DNA from: Devosia sp. ZB163
GTDB lineage: Bacteria > Pseudomonadota > Alphaproteobacteria > Rhizobiales > Devosiaceae
Length of the DNA stretch: 64,000 nt
Direction of reading: 5' to 3'
NCBI RefSeq assembly: GCF_028613635.1
Contig: NZ_JAQRMY010000001.1
Coordinates: forward strand, 725,778 to 789,777
The position numbers were made by a program, and so were the translations under genes. The notes beneath the pieces are model-generated. The model saw nothing but the letters and a program-made list of their open reading frames with translations, had not been told where the DNA came from and did not search any database. Shown piece after piece: positions 59,271 to 64,000 of the stretch (position 1 is its first letter; every line of letters starts with the position of its first letter).

Positions 59271-60011
59271 ATGAGCAAACCCACCGAGGACGAACTCCGT
59301 CCATTCTTCGCCACTATTGCCGCCCGCGACACGATCAGCGACGAAGAACACCGGGCGCTGGTGTCGGCCATGGGCGACCGCCGCGTCATCGCGGCCGGGA
59401 CCGACATCGCGCGCGAGGGCGACCGTCCCCCCGTGAGCACGCTGGTGCTCAGCGGCATGACCGCCCGCTACTCCACCGTCGAGGACGGCGGCCGCCAGAT
59501 CACTGGCCTGCACCTCGCCGGCGACTTCGTCGACCTGCACTCCTTCCCGCTCAAGATCATGGACCACTCGGTGGCCTCGATCAGCCGCTGCACCATCGCC
59601 GTGGTTCCGCATGCCGAGCTCAAGCACATAACCGAGCAGTTCCCGCACCTGACGAGGGTGCTGTGGCTGCTGACCCTGCTCGAGGGCTCCATCCATCGCC
59701 AGTGGCTGGTGGCCAAGGGTCGCCTCACTGCCGACGAGCAGATGGCCCACCTCTTCTGCGAGCAATACGTGAAGGCGGGCATCGCCGGCCTCACCGAAGG
59801 CGGCCGCTTCGCACTGCCGCTCACCCAGACGCAGCTGGGCGATGCGCTGGGCCTCTCCATCGTCCATACCAACCGGACGCTGCAGCGCCTGCGCCGGACG
59901 CGCGCAATCGAATGGCAGGACGGCATCGTCCAAATTCTCGACTGGGACATGCTCCAGGAGTTGGGCCAGTTCGACGGCAGCTACCTGCATCTCGAACGCG
60001 TGCCGCGCTAG
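59271..60011 (+). CDS. Crp/Fnr-family transcriptional regulator
   Basis: A 246-residue protein: cyclic-nucleotide-binding-like jelly roll (about residues 30-120, REGDRPPVSTLVLSGMTARYSTVEDGGRQITGLHLAGDFVDLHS), a long dimerisation helix, and a C-terminal winged helix (LPLTQTQLGDALGLSIVHTNRTLQRLRR). No cysteines for an Fnr-type Fe-S cluster are seen in the N-terminal region. Ligand and targets are unknown; it may control the overlapping-promoter DUF6894 unit. Confidence 0.9.
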   Translation: MSKPTEDELRPFFATIAARDTISDEEHRALVSAMGDRRVIAAGTDIAREGDRPPVSTLVLSGMTARYSTVEDGGRQITGLHLAGDFVDLHSFPLKIMDHSVASISRCTIAVVPHAELKHITEQFPHLTRVLWLLTLLEGSIHRQWLVAKGRLTADEQMAHLFCEQYVKAGIAGLTEGGRFALPLTQTQLGDALGLSIVHTNRTLQRLRRTRAIEWQDGIVQILDWDMLQELGQFDGSYLHLERVPR

Positions 60012-60072
60012 CCTCCTTGCAATTGCCCCATGCCGCGGCTACGCCTCGGCCAGCTCATGGCATGAGGCTCCA

Positions 60073-61020
60073 ATGACTGACCTTTCGGCCGAATCCGCGC
60101 ACCAGATTGCTGCCACCCGGAAGCTCCGCCGCTCGCGCCGCATCTGGCGGGTGCTGTTCTTCGTCGCGATGGCGGCTGCCGTGCTGGCCATCGTCGGGCG
60201 CTTCAGCCTCGAGCAGGGCGGTCCCGGCGAGCGCATCGCGCGCGTCACCATCAACGGCACCATCACCTCCGACCATGAGCGCGTAAAGACGCTGCAGCGG
60301 TTGGCCGAGGACGACGGCGTCAAGGCCGTGATCGTCGCCATCAACTCGCCCGGCGGCACGACCGCCGGCGGCGAAGAGCTCTACGAGTCGCTTGGTGCCC
60401 TCAGGGCCAAGAAACCGGTGGTCTCGGTGATCAACGAGCTCGGTGCCTCGGCGGCCTACATGGCGGCGATCGGCACCGACCGCATCTATGCCCGCCGCCT
60501 CTCGATCGTCGGCTCGATCGGCGTGCTCTACCAGCACGTCAATGCCGGCAAGCTCCTCTCCACCATCGGCGTCGACCTCGACAAGGTGCAGACCGGCCCG
60601 CTCAAGGCCGAGCCCGATCTCGACGAGCCGCTGGAAGGCGAGGCCCGCGCCTCGCTCCAGTCGCTGGTCAATGACAGCTTCGAGTGGTTCGTCGACATCG
60701 TCTCCGAGCGCCGCGGCATCCCACGCCCGCAGACGCTGGTGCTCTCCGACGGGCGCATCGTCACGGGCCGCCAGGGCCTCGACTTCAAGCTCATCGATGC
60801 CATCGGCGGCGAGGCCGAAGCCATCGCCTGGCTGGAGTCGGACCGCTCGATCAAGGCCGACCTGCCGGTCGTCGACGCCTTCCCCAGGCCCGATACAGGG
60901 CTGGGCAGCATCACCCGCTGGTTGGGACAAAGCGCAGCCCAGATGGTACGTTCGAGCGTCGATGAGGCGATGTCGCTTGACGGTTTGGTCTCCCTTTGGC
61001 ACGCTCAGCCATCGATGTGA
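60073..61020 (+). CDS. sppA: Signal peptide peptidase SppA, short form
   Basis: A 315-residue inner-membrane serine protease with an N-terminal anchor (about 24-42) and the Ser/Lys dyad: S126 in NELGASAAYMAA and K178 in TGPLKAEPD, 52 residues apart as in SppA. SPGGTTAGGEEL is the oxyanion region. It degrades released signal peptides. It precedes ihfB by 35 bp. Confidence 0.92.
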   Translation: MTDLSAESAHQIAATRKLRRSRRIWRVLFFVAMAAAVLAIVGRFSLEQGGPGERIARVTINGTITSDHERVKTLQRLAEDDGVKAVIVAINSPGGTTAGGEELYESLGALRAKKPVVSVINELGASAAYMAAIGTDRIYARRLSIVGSIGVLYQHVNAGKLLSTIGVDLDKVQTGPLKAEPDLDEPLEGEARASLQSLVNDSFEWFVDIVSERRGIPRPQTLVLSDGRIVTGRQGLDFKLIDAIGGEAEAIAWLESDRSIKADLPVVDAFPRPDTGLGSITRWLGQSAAQMVRSSVDEAMSLDGLVSLWHAQPSM

Positions 61021-61055
61021 CGTTCATCGTCCTTTAGGAAGCGCCGGGGGGCGGT

Positions 61056-61340
61056 ATGATCAAGTCCGAACTCGTGCAGCGACTGGCCGAGGAGAACCCG
61101 CATCTGTTTCAGCGGGATATCGAGAACATCGTGAACGCCATCCTCGACGAGGTCGGCGATGCGATGGCCCGGGGTGACCGGGTCGAGCTTCGCGGCTTCG
61201 GCGCCTTCTCGGTGAAGAACCGGCCGGCGCGGGTTGGCCGCAATCCGAGGACCGGAGAGACCGTGGACGTGGGCGAGAAGTACGTGCCCCAGTTCAAGGC
61301 CGGCAAGGAAATCCGAGAGCGGATCAATCGCGCGGGATGA
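61056..61340 (+). CDS. ihfB: Integration host factor beta subunit
   Basis: A 94-residue HU-superfamily DNA-bending protein: [30 protein letters not shown], the DNA-contact arm [27 protein letters not shown] with the minor-groove proline, and [15 protein letters not shown]. It pairs with IhfA encoded elsewhere. Confidence 0.96.
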   Translation: MIKSELVQRLAEENPHLFQRDIENIVNAILDEVGDAMARGDRVELRGFGAFSVKNRPARVGRNPRTGETVDVGEKYVPQFKAGKEIRERINRAG

Positions 61341-61355
61341 AGTCTGGTCTCTCAG

Positions 61356-61709
61356 ATGTTTAGACGGATCGTCGGCTGGTTCGTACTCGTGCCGCTCTGT
61401 GCGGCTCTGATCGTGTTCGCGCTAGCCAACCGCCAGCTGGTGGTCGTCAACTTCAATCCGCTCGCACCCGTCGAGGCGCTGAGTTCGCCCGGCGTTGGCG
61501 TACCGCTGTTCCTCGTGCTCTTTGCGGTCCTCCTGATCGGCGTGCTGCTCGGTGGCATCGCCACCTGGTTCGCCCAGAGTCCGCACCGCCGCGACGAACG
61601 GCACTTCAAGCGCGAAACCGAACGGCTTCATCGCGAACTCGAAGTTGCCCGTCGTTCGCCAGAATCACCCGTCACGCTTGCCGCGCAAGATTTCGCTCAG
61701 ACCAACTAA
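61356..61709 (+). CDS. LapA domain (DUF1049) membrane protein
   Basis: A 117-residue inner-membrane protein with two helices (about 7-25 and 48-70, PLFLVLFAVLLIGVLLGGIATWF) and a basic, helical cytoplasmic tail. LapA relatives (YciS) work with LapB in LPS assembly control in enterics; in Rhizobiales the gene usually sits between ihfB and trpF as here. Confidence 0.88.
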   Translation: MFRRIVGWFVLVPLCAALIVFALANRQLVVVNFNPLAPVEALSSPGVGVPLFLVLFAVLLIGVLLGGIATWFAQSPHRRDERHFKRETERLHRELEVARRSPESPVTLAAQDFAQTN

Positions 61710-61721
61710 ACTCCAGCACCC

Positions 61722-62372
61722 ATGGCCGATCCCCTCATCGTCAAGATCTGCGGCATCAAGACCCCCGCTCTGCTCGAAGCCGCAATCGAGTCAGGTGCCG
61801 ACATCGTCGGCTTCATGCATTTCGCGCGCAGCCCGCGCCACGTCAGCCTCGAAACGCTGCAGGAGCTGATCTCTGCAGCCCGCGGACGTGTCGAGACCTG
61901 CGTGGTCCTCGTCAACCCGGACAATTCCTCCGTCATGGAAGTGGCGGCGCTGTCGCCCGACTGGATCCAGCTCCACGGCCCGGAGACGCCGCACCGCGTC
62001 GAGGCGATCCGCGACGAGGCCGGCATTGCCATCCTCAAGGCCGTCTCCATCGGCAGCGCCGACGATATCGGCAGTGTCGCCGCTTTCACCGAGGTTGCCG
62101 ACGGGATCCTGCTCGACGCGAAGGCTCCAAAGGGCGCCGAGCGCCCCGGCGGGCTGGGTGTTCCGTTCGACTGGGGCCTGCTCAAGTCGCTTGACCCGAG
62201 CGTGTCCTTCATGCTTTCGGGAGGCCTCACGCCCGAGACGGTGGGGGAGGCGATCAAGGCCGTAAGGCCGTTTGGCGTCGATGTTTCCTCCGGCGTCGAA
62301 ACTGCGCCCGGCGTCAAGGACGCCGCGCTGATCCGGGCTTTCATCGAGCAGGCGCGAGCCGCACACGGGTAG
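61722..62372 (+). CDS. trpF: Phosphoribosylanthranilate isomerase
   Basis: A 216-residue TIM barrel for step three of tryptophan synthesis: VKICGIKTPALLEAAIESGADIVGFMHFARSPRHVS, with the catalytic cysteine in KICGIK and D-containing LDAKAPKG, and FMLSGGLTPETVGEAI as the phosphate site. It is followed by trpB after 12 bp. Confidence 0.96.
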   Translation: MADPLIVKICGIKTPALLEAAIESGADIVGFMHFARSPRHVSLETLQELISAARGRVETCVVLVNPDNSSVMEVAALSPDWIQLHGPETPHRVEAIRDEAGIAILKAVSIGSADDIGSVAAFTEVADGILLDAKAPKGAERPGGLGVPFDWGLLKSLDPSVSFMLSGGLTPETVGEAIKAVRPFGVDVSSGVETAPGVKDAALIRAFIEQARAAHG

Positions 62373-62384
62373 GAGTTCAGCACA

Positions 62385-63605
62385 GTGACCGCGACCGGGG
62401 CCAATTCCCTTCGCAACGGCCCCGACGAGCAGGGTCGCTTTGGGCTCTATGGCGGGCGTTTCGTCGCCGAAACGCTGATGCCGCTGATCCTCGATCTCGA
62501 GAAGGCCTATCGCGAAGCGCAGGTCGATCCCGAGTTCCAGGCTGAGATCAAGCACCTCGCCACCCACTATGTCGGCCGTCCCTCGCCGCTCTACTTCGCC
62601 GAGCGGATGACCGAGCACCTGGGCGGCGCCAAGGTCTACTTCAAGCGCGAAGAGCTGAACCACACCGGCTCGCACAAGATCAACAACACGCTCGGCCAGA
62701 TCCTCTTGGCCAAGCGCATGGGCAAGACCCGCATCATCGCCGAAACCGGCGCCGGCCAGCATGGCGTGGCGACGGCGACGGTCTGCGCCAAGTTCGACCT
62801 GCCCTGCGTCGTCTTCATGGGCGCCACCGACGTCGAACGTCAGTACCCGAACGTGCTGCGCATGAAGATGCTCGGCGCCGAGGTCCGTCCGGTCACCGCC
62901 GGTGCCGGCACCCTCAAGGACGCCATGAACGAGGCGCTGCGCGACTGGGTCACCAACGTCGACACCACCTACTACCTGATCGGCACCGCCGCCGGCCCGC
63001 ACCCCTATCCGGAGATGGTGCGCAACTTCCAGTCGATCATCGGCGAAGAGATCAAGGCGCAGATGCAGGCCGAGAACGGCAAGCTGCCCGACGCGGTCGT
63101 CGCCTGCGTCGGCGGTGGCTCCAACGCGATTGGCACCTTCCACGCCTTCCTCGACGATCCCTCGGTGAAGCTCTATGGCGCCGAAGCCGGCGGCCACGGC
63201 ATCGAGGTCGAGAACGGCCATGCCGCGTCGATGACCGGCGGCCGCCCCGGCGTGCTGCACGGCAACCGCACCTATCTCCTGCAGGACGCCGACGGCCAGA
63301 TCCTCGAGGGCCACTCGATCTCGGCCGGCCTCGACTATCCCGGCGTCGGCCCGGAGCACTCGTACCTGCACGACACCAGGCGCGTCACCTACGCGCCGAT
63401 CACCGACAAGGAAGCGCTCGACGCGTTCCAACTCTGCACCAGGCTCGAGGGCATCATCCCGGCGCTCGAAAGCGCCCATGGCCTCGCACAGCTGATGAAG
63501 GTCGCGCCGACCATGGGCAAGGACGAGACGATCGTCCTCTGCCTCTCCGGCCGTGGCGACAAGGATGTCGAGAGTGTCGGCCGCTATCTGGGGATGAATG
63601 AGTAA
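62385..63605 (+). CDS. trpB: Tryptophan synthase beta chain
   Basis: A 406-residue PLP enzyme joining indole and serine. The PLP lysine lies in [16 protein letters not shown], the phosphate loop in [11 protein letters not shown], and GAEAGG is present. The start is GTG with AGGAG upstream. The last TAA base starts the trpA ATG. Confidence 0.97.
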   Translation: MTATGANSLRNGPDEQGRFGLYGGRFVAETLMPLILDLEKAYREAQVDPEFQAEIKHLATHYVGRPSPLYFAERMTEHLGGAKVYFKREELNHTGSHKINNTLGQILLAKRMGKTRIIAETGAGQHGVATATVCAKFDLPCVVFMGATDVERQYPNVLRMKMLGAEVRPVTAGAGTLKDAMNEALRDWVTNVDTTYYLIGTAAGPHPYPEMVRNFQSIIGEEIKAQMQAENGKLPDAVVACVGGGSNAIGTFHAFLDDPSVKLYGAEAGGHGIEVENGHAASMTGGRPGVLHGNRTYLLQDADGQILEGHSISAGLDYPGVGPEHSYLHDTRRVTYAPITDKEALDAFQLCTRLEGIIPALESAHGLAQLMKVAPTMGKDETIVLCLSGRGDKDVESVGRYLGMNE

Positions 63606-64000
63606 TGACCACCCGTATCCCCGCCCGCTTCGCCAAGTGCGCCGCCGAGGGCCGTCCGGCGCTCGTCACCTTCACCATGGCCGGCGATCCCGATCTCGCG
63701 ACCGGCCAGGCCATCCTTGAGGCACTGCCTGCCGCCGGCGCCGACATCATCGAGCTCGGCATGGCCTTTTCCGACCCGATGGCGGACGGGCCGGGCGTCC
63801 AGGCCGCTGGCCAGCGCGCCCTCGCTGCGGGGCAGACGCTGAAGAAGACCCTCGCCATGGTCGAGGCCTTCCGCAAGAAGGACAACGACACCCCGATCGT
63901 GCTGATGGGCTACTACAACCCCATCTACATCTTCGGCGTCGATGCCTTCCTCGAGGCCGCCAAGGCCGCCGGCGTCGATGGCCTTATCGTCGTCGATCTG
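63605..64000 (+). CDS. trpA: Tryptophan synthase alpha chain, N-terminal part (gene runs off the right edge)
   Basis: Exactly 132 codons are visible: [30 protein letters not shown], with the acid in [16 protein letters not shown] (E and D of the catalytic pair) and [14 protein letters not shown]. Cleaves indole-3-glycerol phosphate. Overlaps trpB by one base. Confidence 0.96.
   Translation, partial: MTTRIPARFAKCAAEGRPALVTFTMAGDPDLATGQAILEALPAAGADIIELGMAFSDPMADGPGVQAAGQRALAAGQTLKKTLAMVEAFRKKDNDTPIVLMGYYNPIYIFGVDAFLEAAKAAGVDGLIVVDL

Overview
The window looks like a chromosomal segment of a high-GC alphaproteobacterium of the order Hyphomicrobiales, most probably Devosia or a close relative. 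The pointers are the gene neighbourhoods (nrnC-lptC-lptA-lptB; rpsA-ihfB-lapA-trpF-trpB-trpA; rpmI-rplT-pheS), an FzlA-type GST-fold protein, a TIGR02300 protein, a DUF6894 protein, and rhizobial-type palindromic repeats. The genus is inferred from memory of such neighbourhoods, not from a search. Coding density is high and the annotation is mostly housekeeping and metabolism. No prophage, plasmid backbone, insertion sequence, rRNA operon or CRISPR array was seen.

Layout. 1-8.5 kb: trhO (partial), an aldo/keto reductase, then a leftward translation block rpmI-rplT / pheS-ASCH-DEDDh exonuclease-pheT-O-antigen-ligase-like gene, whose last member carries palindromic repeats inside its reading frame. 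8.5-14.5 kb: an accessory stretch (MarR, an orphan CD-NTase-like protein, LysR with an NADP oxidoreductase, an MHS-type transporter, a DUF423 protein) that separates infC, which appears to start with ATT, from rpmI-rplT. 14.6-20.7 kb: hydrolase, acetyltransferases, then a leftward fzlA / fic / queG / SDR / GNAT string in which the fic gene has its own operator array. 20.7-24.6 kb: uppP, then an overlapping nat-ydeI-DUF1697-rbsK set. 24.6-27.1 kb: lptB, lptA, lptC, nrnC. 27.2-31.2 kb: a FlaA1/CapD-type polysaccharide enzyme, a DUF937 protein, truncated haemoglobin and a universal stress protein.

31.5-42.6 kb is a self-contained rightward ureolysis island: ureABC (enzyme), ureEFGD (metallocentre assembly), a urea transporter, an unidentified pore-like membrane protein, and a complete ECF-type nickel importer (nikK, cbiM/nikM, nikL, nikQ, nikO). 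Together these bring in urea and nickel and assemble and run urease. The pore-like protein between the urea transporter and the nickel importer is the best candidate for something undescribed.

42.6-54.2 kb: tandem fluoride channel genes, a FUSC protein, tRNA-Leu, a GFA-family protein, an NDUFA9-like SDR, several small regulators each beside a clear palindrome, an RlmN/Cfr-like radical SAM gene, uxaC-kdgF for uronate catabolism, and a nucleotide-binding-domain-only Hsp70 relative. 54.2-64 kb: an orphan membrane-anchored protein, tRNA-Ala, TIGR02300, cmk-rpsA (no aroA beside them), a GNAT, DUF6894-Crp, sppA, ihfB, lapA and trpFBA (trpA runs off the end).

Five copies of a GC-rich double-hairpin repeat and one longer RIME-like element are scattered over the first 25 kb. 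All gene calls rest on reading the translated sequence against remembered family features; none was confirmed by a database search.
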